The position numbers and the translations under genes are program-made. Source: Hyphomicrobiales bacterium (GTDB taxonomy: Bacteria; Pseudomonadota; Alphaproteobacteria; Rhizobiales; Beijerinckiaceae). Taken from it: a stretch of DNA of 41,142 nucleotides. The notes beneath the pieces were generated by a model. That model was not told the origin of the DNA. It worked only from the letters and a program-made list of their open reading frames with translations, and ran no database searches. Below are positions 24,010-32,703 of the stretch, piece after piece. The first letter of the stretch is position 1. Each line of letters starts with the position of its first letter. Location of the stretch: NCBI GenBank assembly GCA_028290705.1, contig JAQGJH010000130.1, positions 1 to 41,142 of the forward strand, in the 5' to 3' direction.

Positions 24010-24830
24010 AGGGACACGGCCGAGTGATGCTCGGTCCCGAACATGGTGCGAATCTGGTCGCAGAGTTCGCCAAATCTCGGAAGGCCCATGGTCCTCAGGC
24101 TTCGCGGTCGAGGAATGTCAATGGGAACCACGGCTGAAATTCTGCCGGGGCGCGGCGACATGACGACCACCCGGTCGCCCAGAAGCACGGCTTCCGGAAT
24201 GGAGTGCGTAATGAAGACGACCGTCTTCCGCTCCTCCGACCAGACACGCATCAATTCCATGTTCAGCATCTCGCGGGTCATGGCATCCAATGCACCGAAG
24301 GGTTCGTCCATCAAAAGGATTTTGGGATCTCGCATGAGCGCGCGGCAGATGGAGACGCGCTGCTGCATGCCGCCCGAAAGTTCAAAGGGATATTTTTGAG
24401 CGAAATCGCCGAGGCCCATGAAGGAAAGCAGCTTGCGTGCCCGCTGCGTCGACTGCTCGGATTTGTCTCCTTTCAGATGCAGGGGAAGCAGGACGTTGGC
24501 CAGAACGTTGTTCCAAGGCAGAAGCGTTGCCTGTTGGAAAACCACGCCGACATCGTGCCTCGGCCCCGCGAGGGGCTGACCGGAGATGGAAGCAGAGCCG
24601 GAACTCGCAACATCCAGCCCCGCGAGAATCCGTAGAAGCGTGGTCTTGCCGCAGCCGCTCGGGCCGACCACCGAGATGAACTCATGATCGGCAACCTCGA
24701 GGGATACATCCGACAAGGCATGAACGGTCTCGCCGGAGCGCGTCGCGAAAAGCTTTTCGAGATGGCTGATGCGGATCAGCGGGGCCGCCCCTTCGGAGGC
24801 CGGCGACTGCATCGACCTCGGATGCGGCAT
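24006..24830 (-). CDS. SsuB/TauB-like ABC ATPase
   Basis: Cytosolic ATPase of the same importer, about 274 residues from the ATG at 24830. Walker A is GPSGCGKTT, the Q-loop QQATLLPW, the signature LSGGMQQR, Walker B ILLMDEPFGALD and the H-loop FITHSIPEA; all are intact. The start is uncertain: a GTG at 24872 and an ATG at 24812 are also in frame and none has an ideal ribosome site, but the domain begins only after these options. It is the first gene of the ATPase-permease-receptor operon. The operator at 24921 and a possible promoter at 24936-24907 precede it. Confidence 0.92.
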   Translation of the reverse strand: MPHPRSMQSPASEGAAPLIRISHLEKLFATRSGETVHALSDVSLEVADHEFISVVGPSGCGKTTLLRILAGLDVASSGSASISGQPLAGPRHDVGVVFQQATLLPWNNVLANVLLPLHLKGDKSEQSTQRARKLLSFMGLGDFAQKYPFELSGGMQQRVSICRALMRDPKILLMDEPFGALDAMTREMLNMELMRVWSEERKTVVFITHSIPEAVLLGDRVVVMSPRPGRISAVVPIDIPRPRSLRTMGLPRFGELCDQIRTMFGTEHHSAVSL

Positions 24831-25192
24831 GTTCGACAATGACGCCTCGTTTCCTGACGCTGGAGCCCGCACGTGGAACAGACCCGGATGATCGGGACCA
24901 AACCGAAACTTAGGCCGCTCTTGACCAGACAGTCAACAATTTGCGGACGTTGCCTGGTCACCTGCCGCGCCTGCTTGACGGAGGTGTGGGAATGGTATCG
25001 AAATAGCCGACAAACATGCTCTCCAGCTAGCCTCCGCTGTGTGCAAGTGTCGCTCGCTCAGTGCCTGCAACATGTGCTGCATGGCTGAAAGAGCGTCACG
25101 TGAACCTGGGTTTTTCGGCAACCATGAATGCCGGCGCGATCGTGCGCTCGCCGCGATGGCGCCGACGCTCTTTAGGACAATCGAGTTCCGAC
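24831..25192. promoter_or_regulatory. Divergent control region, ABC operon and molybdenum hydroxylase operon
   Basis: This region holds the operator at 24921-24936. On the minus strand TTGACT (24936-24931), an 18-nt spacer and TAAGTT (24912-24907) could be the ABC-operon promoter, with the operator over the -35. Between 25000 and 25190 no gene, clear promoter or operator copy was seen; the hydroxylase promoter must lie here or share the operator at a distance. Confidence 0.5.
24921..24936. promoter_or_regulatory. RutR-like TetR operator, copy 2
   Basis: TTGACCAGACAGTCAA is a second copy of the shared palindrome. The minus-strand reading, with TAAGTT 18 nt after TTGACT, aligns closely with the arrangement before the cupin gene, including an AGCGGC just after the operator. 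It probably represses the ABC transporter operon and may also affect the divergent hydroxylase operon starting at 25193. Confidence 0.7.
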
Positions 25193-26044
25193 ATGAAGCT
25201 TGCACCGTTTCAGTATGCTGCACCCAAAACTGTCGCCGAGGCCGTGGCGCTGCTCGGATCTTGCGATGCGAAAGCGCTATCGGGAGGTCAGAGCCTGATG
25301 CCAATCCTCGCTTTCCGACTTGCCGCGCCCGAAATGCTGGTCGACCTGAAATACGTGGAGGGTCTGGACCGCATCGCCATCGATAAGGATGGCGTGACAC
25401 TCGGGGCGAAGGTTCGGTGGTGCGACATAGAAGCGGACGAACGTCTTGCGACGGCGCATCCCCTGCTGGCCGAGGCGATCAGACATGTGGCGCATTATCA
25501 GATCCGGAATCGCGGCACGGTCGGCGGATCTCTCGCGCATGCCGATCCTGCCGCCGAGATGCCGGGCATCGCCGTGACGTGCGACGCCGTCCTGACGCTC
25601 GCGGGACCGACGGGTGAACGGCAGGTCGCCGCAGCGGGTTTCTTCGAAGGAGCGCTTCAGACGAGTCTCGCGGCGGACGAACTCATCACGCAAGTGCATT
25701 TGCCCGCGTGGCCGGCTGCGCGCCGCTGGGGATTTCGCGAGTTTGCGCGACGCCGCGGCGATTTCGCGCTGGCAGGCATTGCCGCCTTCTACGACGTCGA
25801 TCCACGGGGCCGCGCGGTCGATCCGCATATTGGCGTCATTGGCGCATCGGATCGTCCGCGCCGGCTCGCGCGCGCCGAAGCCGCCCTCTCGGGCAAGGTC
25901 GTCGACTCCGCGAGCATCGCAGAGGCAGCAGCGGCCGCCAGCGCCGAGGTCGATCCGCCTTCAGACATCCATGCGCCGGCGGATTATCGTCGCGCGCTCG
26001 TAGCAACCATGGTCGAGCGCGCGCTTGCGCATGCCGCCCGTTGA
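25193..26044 (+). CDS. Molybdenum hydroxylase FAD-binding (medium) subunit, CoxM type
   Basis: A 283-residue flavoprotein subunit of a xanthine dehydrogenase/CO dehydrogenase-family hydroxylase. The FAD contacts are SGGQSLMPI (residues 30-38) and NRGTVGGSLAHADPAAE (106-122); a CODH-type C-terminal domain follows. It passes electrons from the iron-sulfur subunit to the final acceptor. The ATG at 25193 fits the family N-terminus (MKLAPFQYAAPKTVAEAV); the open frame before it is rejected. It is followed by the iron-sulfur gene after 14 bp and then by the Mo subunit, the order medium-small-large. Confidence 0.93.
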   Translation: MKLAPFQYAAPKTVAEAVALLGSCDAKALSGGQSLMPILAFRLAAPEMLVDLKYVEGLDRIAIDKDGVTLGAKVRWCDIEADERLATAHPLLAEAIRHVAHYQIRNRGTVGGSLAHADPAAEMPGIAVTCDAVLTLAGPTGERQVAAAGFFEGALQTSLAADELITQVHLPAWPAARRWGFREFARRRGDFALAGIAAFYDVDPRGRAVDPHIGVIGASDRPRRLARAEAALSGKVVDSASIAEAAAAASAEVDPPSDIHAPADYRRALVATMVERALAHAAR

Positions 26045-26058
26045 TCAGAGCCGGTGAC

Positions 26059-26535
26059 ATGATGAAGATCGAATTCGAAGTGAACGGCAAGCCGGTGAGC
26101 GTGGACGTCGATCCGCGTCTGAGCCTTGCGGATTGCCTGCGGTCGGAGCTTGGCTTGACCGGAACGCATCTGGGCTGCGAGCACGGCGTCTGCGGCGCCT
26201 GCACGGTCATCGTCAATGGCGCGGCCGTTCGATCCTGCCTGATGCTTGCGGTCCAGGCGTCGGGCGATTCTGTTGTGACAGTCGAGGGACTTTCCAACGA
26301 CGAGGCGTTGACCCCGCTACAGGCCTCGTTCCGCAAGCATCACGCGCTTCAGTGCGGGTTCTGCACTCCCGGAATGGTGACGACCGCGCATGCTCTCCTG
26401 ACGCATGAGCCGGATTGCGATGAAGACCGCGTGCGTGACGTGCTCTCGGGCAACATCTGCCGCTGCACAGGTTACGTTCCGATCGTCGAGGCGGTGCTCG
26501 ATGCCCGCGCGGCTTACGGGAGCAAGGGAGAATGA
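26059..26535 (+). CDS. Molybdenum hydroxylase [2Fe-2S] (small) subunit, CoxS type
   Basis: A 158-residue protein with both iron-sulfur centres of the family. The plant-ferredoxin-like cluster uses C40, C45, C48 and C60 (GCEHGVCGACTVIVNGAAVRSC in two adjoining parts). The second cluster uses C99, C102, C134 and C136 (QCGFCTPG and CRCTGY). It moves electrons from the molybdenum site to FAD. It overlaps the Mo subunit gene by 4 bp (ATGA), so translation is coupled. ATG codons at 26059 and 26062 are adjacent; the first is used here. Confidence 0.95.
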   Translation: MMKIEFEVNGKPVSVDVDPRLSLADCLRSELGLTGTHLGCEHGVCGACTVIVNGAAVRSCLMLAVQASGDSVVTVEGLSNDEALTPLQASFRKHHALQCGFCTPGMVTTAHALLTHEPDCDEDRVRDVLSGNICRCTGYVPIVEAVLDARAAYGSKGE

Positions 26536-28829
26536 GCGTGCGGCCGGCAAATTCGTTCATCGGGAGCCCCATCGAGCGCGTCGAGGATCTCCGCTTCCTC
26601 CGCGGACGCGGCACATATGTGTCGGATTTGAACCGCCCGAACCAGTTGCATGCGGTGCTGCTTCGGAGTCCGGAGGCGCACGGCCGTTTGCGCGGCATCG
26701 ATTGCACGCGCGCGCTCGCGCTCCCGGGCGTTCACGCCGTGATCAAGGCCTCGGATCTGGGTGCGCGCGTTCCGCACATCCCCCTTCGCCTCCAGCCACT
26801 GCCGCAACTCGAGCCCTTCCACCAGCCGATGCTGGCTTTCGACAAGGTACGGTACGTCGGGGAGCCTCTTGCCGTCGTCATCGCCGATAGCGCCGGGATT
26901 GCCGAAGATGCCCTCGAGTTGATCGACGTGAGCATCGATCCCCTTCCGGCCATCACCGACAAGTCCAGTGCGGATGCGGCTGCGGCCGTCCTGTTCGAAA
27001 GCCACGGTTCCAACCGGGCTATGGTCTGGACCGCAACGCGTGGGGATGCGGATGCGGCTTTCGCATCGGCCGATCTGGTCCTGAAGGAATCATTTCGTGT
27101 GCAGCGGCATGCCGCCATGTTCATGGAGCCTCGCGGCTTCGTGGCCGAGTGGGACGTGGAGTCGGAACGGCTCACGGTCTGGGGCGCCGCCAAGGTGGCG
27201 TGGACCAACCGCCGCATTCTCGCAACCGCCATGGAGATACCCGAGACCTCGGTCGAAATGATCGAGGTGGACGTCGGAGGCGGGTTCGGGTCGCGCGGGG
27301 AGTTCTACCCGGAAGACTATCTCATTCCGGCGGCTTCCCGCATCGTCGGGCGACCGATCAAATGGACGGAGGATCGCCGCGAGCATCTGATGTGCGCCAA
27401 TCACGCCCGTGACATCGAGTGCGACGTTGAAATGGCGGTGGCGAAGGATGGTCGGATCCTGGGCCTGCGGGGCATGGCTTACGCCGACATCGGCGCATAC
27501 TTCCGGACCAACGGTTCGGTCGGGCCGCGCAACGTCGCGCAGTTCATGTCCGGCCCCTACAAGATCGAGAACATTCATCTGCAGACGACGCAGCTGACGA
27601 CGAACAAGACTCCGAGTGGCACATATCGCGGGCCGGGTCGGTTCGAAACGGATTTCATTCGCGAGCGCATGATTGATCTAGCGGCGAAAAAGCTTGGGAT
27701 CGACGGGGTCGCCATGCGACGGCTCAATCTCGTGGCCGATGCGGACATGCCGTATCCCCTTGCCTCGATCACCCCCTACGACAGTTCGACGGAGCTCGAC
27801 AGCGGCGACTATCACCACGTTTTCGATCTTTGCCTCGAAAAGTTCGGATGGAACGAGAAGTCTGCTTTGCAGGGAAAGTTGATCGATGGCCGCTATCACG
27901 GTCTCTCGGTCGGCAGTTTCATCGAAGGCGGCGCCGCCGGGCCCAAGGAAGACGCACGGCTCGTGCTCGAGACCGACGGCTCGCTGACGGTCTACCTCGG
28001 CTCTTCAGCCGTAGGCCAGGGTCTGCAGACGATCATGACGCAGATCGCGGCCGATGCGATGGAGTTTCCGTTCGAGCGCATTCGCGTGCTGCACGGCTCC
28101 ACCTCGCACGTCACCGAAGGGTTCGGCTCCTACCATTCGCGCTCGACCGTGATGGGCGGGTCCGCGATTTTGCTGGCGGCCGACAAGCTCAAAGCGATGA
28201 TCCGGGAGAGCGCGGCATCTAAGCTCGGATGCGCGGCCTCAGAGGTCCAGATCGATGGCGAGACGGTCGTGACCAAGGGGGCCAGCCATCCCCTGGCGGG
28301 CCTCGCCGATAAGCCGCTCGAGGCCGAGGCTACGTTCTTCAACAAGAAATACACCTATGCTTATGGCACGCAGGCGGCGCATGTCAGCGTCGACCCGGGC
28401 ACGGGCCACGTCCAGGTCCACGATTATCTCTCGGTCGAAGACGTCGGCCGGATGATCAATCCCCTGACTCTGCACGGCCAGGCAATCGGCGGCATCGTTC
28501 AGGGCCTTGGCGGCACCTTCCTCGAGCACCTGATCTATGATGAACATGGTCAGCTCCTCACCGGCTCGCTCGCGGATTACCTCATGCCGACGGCCAGTGA
28601 CTTTCCGGTGATCCGTTCGATCACACTCGAGTTGAAGCCCTCGCCCAACAATCCTTTAGGTGCTAAGGGAGCCGGCGAAGGTGGCATTATCCCGGTGGGC
28701 GGGATCATCGCCAATGCGGTGGCGAATGCGCTTTCGCATCTCGACGTGCAGCCGATGGAGCTTCCCCTGTCGCCGCCGCGGGTGTGGCGGCTCATCCGCG
28801 ACGCGCAAGAGGCGAAACGCAGCATGTAG
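26532..28829 (+). CDS. Molybdenum hydroxylase Mo-cofactor (large) subunit A
   Basis: A 765-residue catalytic subunit. It hydroxylates a carbon, typically next to a ring nitrogen or an aldehyde, using water-derived oxygen. Cofactor-binding signatures are VGGGFGSRGEFYPED, SGTYRGPGRFETDF and SSAVGQGLQT; the catalytic glutamate is E716 in GAKGAGEGG. It lacks the AYRCSFR loop that carries the active-site Cys of true CO dehydrogenases, so CO is not the likely substrate. AAGGGAG precedes the ATG. It is the last gene of the FAD-FeS-Mo operon, and a close paralogue is encoded at 30327. The substrate is unknown; a heteroaromatic is favoured by the cluster context. Confidence 0.94.
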   Translation: MSVRPANSFIGSPIERVEDLRFLRGRGTYVSDLNRPNQLHAVLLRSPEAHGRLRGIDCTRALALPGVHAVIKASDLGARVPHIPLRLQPLPQLEPFHQPMLAFDKVRYVGEPLAVVIADSAGIAEDALELIDVSIDPLPAITDKSSADAAAAVLFESHGSNRAMVWTATRGDADAAFASADLVLKESFRVQRHAAMFMEPRGFVAEWDVESERLTVWGAAKVAWTNRRILATAMEIPETSVEMIEVDVGGGFGSRGEFYPEDYLIPAASRIVGRPIKWTEDRREHLMCANHARDIECDVEMAVAKDGRILGLRGMAYADIGAYFRTNGSVGPRNVAQFMSGPYKIENIHLQTTQLTTNKTPSGTYRGPGRFETDFIRERMIDLAAKKLGIDGVAMRRLNLVADADMPYPLASITPYDSSTELDSGDYHHVFDLCLEKFGWNEKSALQGKLIDGRYHGLSVGSFIEGGAAGPKEDARLVLETDGSLTVYLGSSAVGQGLQTIMTQIAADAMEFPFERIRVLHGSTSHVTEGFGSYHSRSTVMGGSAILLAADKLKAMIRESAASKLGCAASEVQIDGETVVTKGASHPLAGLADKPLEAEATFFNKKYTYAYGTQAAHVSVDPGTGHVQVHDYLSVEDVGRMINPLTLHGQAIGGIVQGLGGTFLEHLIYDEHGQLLTGSLADYLMPTASDFPVIRSITLELKPSPNNPLGAKGAGEGGIIPVGGIIANAVANALSHLDVQPMELPLSPPRVWRLIRDAQEAKRSM

Positions 28830-28915
28830 CGTCGCGTCTGAGCCCTTGCCGCCTGAGCGCCCCGCCGGCCGACTTCTGACGAGTTGGCCGGTCCAGTTTG
28901 GAACGAAGGTGTCAA

Positions 28916-29632
28916 ATGGCAAGCCGCAGCCGCGATCCAGCACGAACGCGCGAGAAAATCCTCACGCACGCCACGACGGAGTTCGCCAAGAAGGGCTTCG
29001 ACGGGGCGCGCGTGGACTCGATCGCCGTCCGCTGCCGGCTCAGCAAGAACATGCTGTACTATTATTTCAAGTCGAAGGAGGGTCTGTTCGTGGCCGTCCT
29101 CGAGCGAATGTACGAGAAGCTGCGCAGCCAGCAGAAAGACTTGACCGTACGCGCCAGCGATCCGGTCACGGCGCTCGAACAACTCGTGCAGCACACGTTC
29201 ACGGCGCTTCTGGACAATCCGGAAGCCATTCGGCTGATGAACGAGGAGAACCGCCACAAGGGCCGTCACATCCGGCAGTCGCGGCGCATGCGCGACCTCT
29301 ACAATCCGCTGGTCGACACGATCCGCTTCATTCTGGAGCGAGGCCGAGACGACGGCGTCTTTCGCGCCGGGATCGACCCTGCCTTCGTGTATCTCTCGCT
29401 CTCGTCGCTTTGCTACCACTACCTCTCGAACCAATACACGTTGGAGGTTGCGCTCGGCGTCGATCTCGGTTCGGAACAGGCGCGCGAAAACTGGCTGTCG
29501 CACATCACCGAACTCGTGATGATGTTTTGCACATCGGGAGCCCCCGCACGGGATCTTCCCCTGCTGGAAGCGAAGCCGGGGCGCATCACGAAGCGCGCGA
29601 GCGTCAAGAAGCCGGCGCGTCAGAGCGCGTGA
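28916..29632 (+). CDS. TetR-family regulator, RutR-like recognition helix
   Basis: A 238-residue repressor. The N-terminal helix-turn-helix covers about residues 8-58; the recognition helix reads LSKNMLYYYFKSKEGLF, close in pattern to RutR (VSKTNLLYYFPSKEALY). The C-terminal ligand domain is helical, with a long basic tail (RITKRASVKKPARQ) not usual in RutR. The start at 28916 follows GAAGG; a start 6 codons upstream is possible. It lies 86 bp after Mo subunit A on the same strand, and an operator lies 50 bp after its stop. It is the only TetR protein in the window, so it is the likely reader of the four TTGAC-N6-GTCAA sites. No operator copy was found before its own gene. Confidence 0.88.
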   Translation: MASRSRDPARTREKILTHATTEFAKKGFDGARVDSIAVRCRLSKNMLYYYFKSKEGLFVAVLERMYEKLRSQQKDLTVRASDPVTALEQLVQHTFTALLDNPEAIRLMNEENRHKGRHIRQSRRMRDLYNPLVDTIRFILERGRDDGVFRAGIDPAFVYLSLSSLCYHYLSNQYTLEVALGVDLGSEQARENWLSHITELVMMFCTSGAPARDLPLLEAKPGRITKRASVKKPARQSA

Positions 29633-29681
29633 GGCGCTATCCTGGAACGACTCCGGTGTAAGCAGTCCTCTCATTGTCTTG

Positions 29682-29697
29682 TTGACTGCCTGGTCAA
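29682..29697. promoter_or_regulatory. RutR-like TetR operator, copy 3 (best palindrome)
   Basis: TTGACTGCCTGGTCAA sits inside 9-bp perfect arms (CTTGTTGAC / GTCAACAAG, 29679-29700). It overlaps a possible promoter for the cupin gene: TTGACT at 29682-29687, an 18-nt spacer and TAATTT at 29706-29711, ending 34 bp before the ATG at 29746. Confidence 0.75.
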
Positions 29698-29745
29698 CAA
29701 GCGGCTAATTTACATCATTCCAATCTCATTCAGGAGCCATGCGCC

Positions 29746-30273
29746 ATGGCAGTCGCCCGTCATCCCCGCCCGCCGGAACTCGTTGGCGTTCCGCTCGAAG
29801 ACATCATGAACCGCTATGTCGGCCGCTTTCGTGATCGCAAGCCGGACTGGGCCGCCTTCGAAGACGCGAAGATCGAAGGCTACAAGCGCGCGCAGCACCG
29901 CTTCATCGGAGCTGGCGGATCCGGCAAGCACGGAGATCCCTCCGTCATCCCGGCCGGCAACTTCACGCTGTCGATCATGTTCGTCAATCCCGGCCAGGGA
30001 AATGCGCCTCATACGCATGAGGTCGAGGAATGCTTCTTCGTCCTGCAGGGCTTCCTCGACGTCTTCGTCGAAGATGAAGATGGACGGCGCCTCACGACGC
30101 GTCTGGGACCATGGGAGTGCATTTCCTGTCCGGCCGGCGTGATCCACGGCTATGACAACAACAGTCTCGAGCCCGTCTATTTCCAGGTGATGCTCGGTCG
30201 CGGAAAGCCCGACACGATGGGCTATGCCGACGACCGGCTGTTCCAGAGCCGCGATGCGCATCTGCGCGACTGA
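29746..30273 (+). CDS. Single-domain cupin protein
   Basis: A 175-residue cytosolic cupin. Motif 1 reads GNAPHTHEVEECFFVLQG with metal ligands H89, H91 and E95; motif 2 reads PWECISCPAGVIHGYDN with H134. The full His-His-Glu-His metal set is present. The N-terminal 60 residues (RYVGRFRDRKPDWAAFEDAKIEGYKRAQHRFIGAGG) are not a domain I recognise. CAGGAG precedes the ATG by 9 bp. It is transcribed alone between the operator and a strong terminator, so it is probably a direct target of the regulator. It could be an oxygenase, an isomerase or a hydrolase-type cupin; the sequence does not decide. Confidence 0.85.
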   Translation: MAVARHPRPPELVGVPLEDIMNRYVGRFRDRKPDWAAFEDAKIEGYKRAQHRFIGAGGSGKHGDPSVIPAGNFTLSIMFVNPGQGNAPHTHEVEECFFVLQGFLDVFVEDEDGRRLTTRLGPWECISCPAGVIHGYDNNSLEPVYFQVMLGRGKPDTMGYADDRLFQSRDAHLRD

Positions 30274-30293
30274 CGGTTCTCGAGCCTGCCCCG

Positions 30294-30321
30294 GCGGCGG
30301 CTTCGGCCGCCGCTTTTTTTT
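30294..30321 (+). terminator. Rho-independent terminator after the cupin gene
   Basis: An 8-bp GC stem (GCGGCGGC / GCCGCCGC) with a UUCG tetraloop is followed by eight T (30314-30321). It is the clearest intrinsic terminator in the window, ending 5 bp before the stop of the convergent Mo subunit B. Confidence 0.9.
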
Positions 30322-30326
30322 AAGGC

Positions 30327-32606
30327 TCAGACGGCCTGGCGCTTCGCCTCGATCATGGCCCAGACCCGCGAAGGCGACAGCGGCAATTCGTTGGGTTGCA
30401 CGTCAAAGCTCGCCAGCGCCGCCGCCACCGCATTGGCGATCACGCCGCCCACGGGAATGATGCCGCCCTCGCCCGCGCCCTTCGCGCCGAGGGGATTTGT
30501 CGGCGAAGGCGCGAGTTCCAGCGCCACGACCTTGATGTGGGGGAAGTCGGTCGCGGTCGGAAGCAGGTAGTCGGCGAACGAGCCCGCAACCATCTGCCCG
30601 CTGTCGTCGTAGACGAACTGCTCGAGCAGCGTTCCACCAAGTCCCTGCACGATGGCGCCGACGCATTGTCCGTGCAGCGTGTGAGGATTGATGATCCGCC
30701 CGACGTCCTCGACCGCCACATAGGAGCAGATCTCGACGCCGCCCGTCTTGATGTCGACCGCGACGTGAGCGGCATGCGCACCATAGCTGTACGTGCGCTT
30801 GGGCGACGAGAACGAGCCGTCGAACGATGGCAGTTCTTCGGCAAACTCGCCAAAGCCAAAGCTCGCGCCGGCAGGCCCGATGGCGTGACCGTCGGCCAGG
30901 CGCACCTCGGAGTCTGCGCATGCCAGGCGTGTCGCTGCCGCCGACACGATCGCGGCCTTCAGTTTGTTGGCCGCGTCGAGCAGCGCGGAGCCGCCCATCA
31001 CGACGGATCTGGAACTGAAAGAGCCGACGCCATCCTTGACCAGATTGGTCGAGCCATGCTGAACCGGGCGGATGGACGAAAGCGGAAGCCCCAGGGCGTC
31101 TCCCGCGATTTGAGCCACGACGGTTTCGAGCCCCTGCCCGATCGCGGATGAGCCGGTGAAGACCGACACTGTTCCGTCGCTCTCGAGCCGAATGCGCACA
31201 CTCTCGCGTCCAGACCCCGCACCTTCGACATAGCATCCGACCGCGAGCCCATGGTAGCGCCCGTCGACGTGCCTTCCCTGAAATGCGATCTTGTCGCTCC
31301 ATTGAATTTCTTCAAGGCAGCGGTCCAACGTGGTTTCATAGTTTCCGCTGTCGGTTTCGCTCGAGACCTTTCCGACAGTGGGCATGGACCACGGCATGTC
31401 ACTCTCGCGGATGAGATTGCGCCGGCGGAATTCGATCTGGTCCAATCCAAGGTCGGCGGCGACGAGATCGAACAGACGTTCGCGAAAGAAGTCGGATTCG
31501 TATCGGCCGGGGCCGCGGTAGGTTCCGCTCGGCGTCTTGTTGGTGACGAGCAGCGTGACGTCGCTGCGCACGTTCTCGATCCGGTAGGGACCCGGCAGCA
31601 CCTGGGCGATATTGCGGGCCGGCGTCGACCCCGTGGTGCGCAGATAGGCCCCGCAATGAACCGCTGAATGCGCGCGGAGCCCAAGAATGCGTGCATTCTT
31701 GTCGCAGGCGATCTCGATCTCGCATTCGGACTCGCGTGCATGGTTCGTGGCGAGCAAATTCTCGCGCCGGTCTTCCACCCACTTCACCGGCCGACCGAAG
31801 CGGCGGGCGCTGTAGGGGACGAGAAAGTCCTCCGGATAGAATTCGCCGCGAACGCCGAAGCCGCCTCCGACGTCGTTTTCGACCATGACCACCTGGTCCT
31901 CGGAAAGCCCCAGATGAGCCGCGACCGCTGCGCGATTGTGAAACGGTACTTTGGCGGCGCCATGCACCGTCATGATTCGCGCAGCATCGTCCCATTCCGC
32001 CAGAAGTCCGCGGGTTTCCATCGGCACTGCCGAATGGCGATGAACCTTGAATTTTTCCTTTCGGGTATAGAAGGCGTTCGCGAAGGCCGCGTCCACGTCC
32101 CCCCTGATCCCCGAAATCGTGGCGGGCGAGTTGGTGCGATTTTCCTCGAACAGCAGGACATCTCCCGCCAAGGCTTCGTCCCGCGAAAGGACCGCAGGGA
32201 GAGATTCGATTTCGACGGCGATGAAGTCGAGCGCGTCCTCGGCTTGCGCAGCGGTTTCCGCGAGAATGAGGGCGAGGGGTTCGCCGACGTAGCGGACTTT
32301 GCGATGCGCGATCACCGGTTGCTCGAAGGCCTTGAATTCCGGCAACGGATCGAGCCGCAGTGCAATCTTCGGCACGTCGGGAGCGAGGTCGGCCCCCGTT
32401 ACGACGGCGTGAACGCCCGGCCGGGAAAGGGCATGCGTCGTGTCGATGGCGACGATCCGGCCGTGCGCGACCGAGCTTCTCAGGACCACTGCATGCAGAA
32501 GATTGTCACGAGTGAGATCGCCGACGTAGATTCCCTGCCCGCGCAGAAAGCGCATGTCCTCGCGTCGTTCGATCGGAGCGCCAATCAGCGCATTCACGGC
32601 CTTCAT
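30327..32606 (-). CDS. Molybdenum hydroxylase Mo-cofactor (large) subunit B
   Basis: A 759-residue catalytic subunit, a clear paralogue of the subunit at 26532 along the whole length. It has the same signatures: VGGGFGVRGEFYPED, SGTYRGPGRYESDF, SSAIGQGLET and GAKGAGEGGIIPVGG with catalytic E713. It also lacks the CO-dehydrogenase Cys loop. The ATG at 32606 begins MKAVNALIGAPIERREDMRFLRG, matching subunit A's start; a frame start 8 codons upstream is less likely. No FAD or iron-sulfur genes accompany it, so it may use those at 25193 and 26059. It is divergent from the amidohydrolase across the operator at 32704. Confidence 0.93.
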   Translation of the reverse strand: MKAVNALIGAPIERREDMRFLRGQGIYVGDLTRDNLLHAVVLRSSVAHGRIVAIDTTHALSRPGVHAVVTGADLAPDVPKIALRLDPLPEFKAFEQPVIAHRKVRYVGEPLALILAETAAQAEDALDFIAVEIESLPAVLSRDEALAGDVLLFEENRTNSPATISGIRGDVDAAFANAFYTRKEKFKVHRHSAVPMETRGLLAEWDDAARIMTVHGAAKVPFHNRAAVAAHLGLSEDQVVMVENDVGGGFGVRGEFYPEDFLVPYSARRFGRPVKWVEDRRENLLATNHARESECEIEIACDKNARILGLRAHSAVHCGAYLRTTGSTPARNIAQVLPGPYRIENVRSDVTLLVTNKTPSGTYRGPGRYESDFFRERLFDLVAADLGLDQIEFRRRNLIRESDMPWSMPTVGKVSSETDSGNYETTLDRCLEEIQWSDKIAFQGRHVDGRYHGLAVGCYVEGAGSGRESVRIRLESDGTVSVFTGSSAIGQGLETVVAQIAGDALGLPLSSIRPVQHGSTNLVKDGVGSFSSRSVVMGGSALLDAANKLKAAIVSAAATRLACADSEVRLADGHAIGPAGASFGFGEFAEELPSFDGSFSSPKRTYSYGAHAAHVAVDIKTGGVEICSYVAVEDVGRIINPHTLHGQCVGAIVQGLGGTLLEQFVYDDSGQMVAGSFADYLLPTATDFPHIKVVALELAPSPTNPLGAKGAGEGGIIPVGGVIANAVAAALASFDVQPNELPLSPSRVWAMIEAKRQAV

Positions 32607-32703
32607 CCCACAACCTCGAAGATCAATCATCCCAAGGTTGCAGGCTCGCGCGCGAGGCCCCGACTGTCAACCGGCGACCTCGAGCGCATGACGGAAGAGG
32701 GTG

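Noticed and set aside
26532-28829. CO dehydrogenase large subunit (CoxL).
   Set aside because: The active-site AYRCSFR loop is missing, and no cox accessory genes (coxDEF) are present in the window.
31033-31050. Extra operator-like sequence TTGACCAGATTGGTCGA.
   Set aside because: It lies inside the Mo subunit B coding region, its right half ends GGTCGA instead of GTCAA, and the half-site spacing differs from the four true copies.
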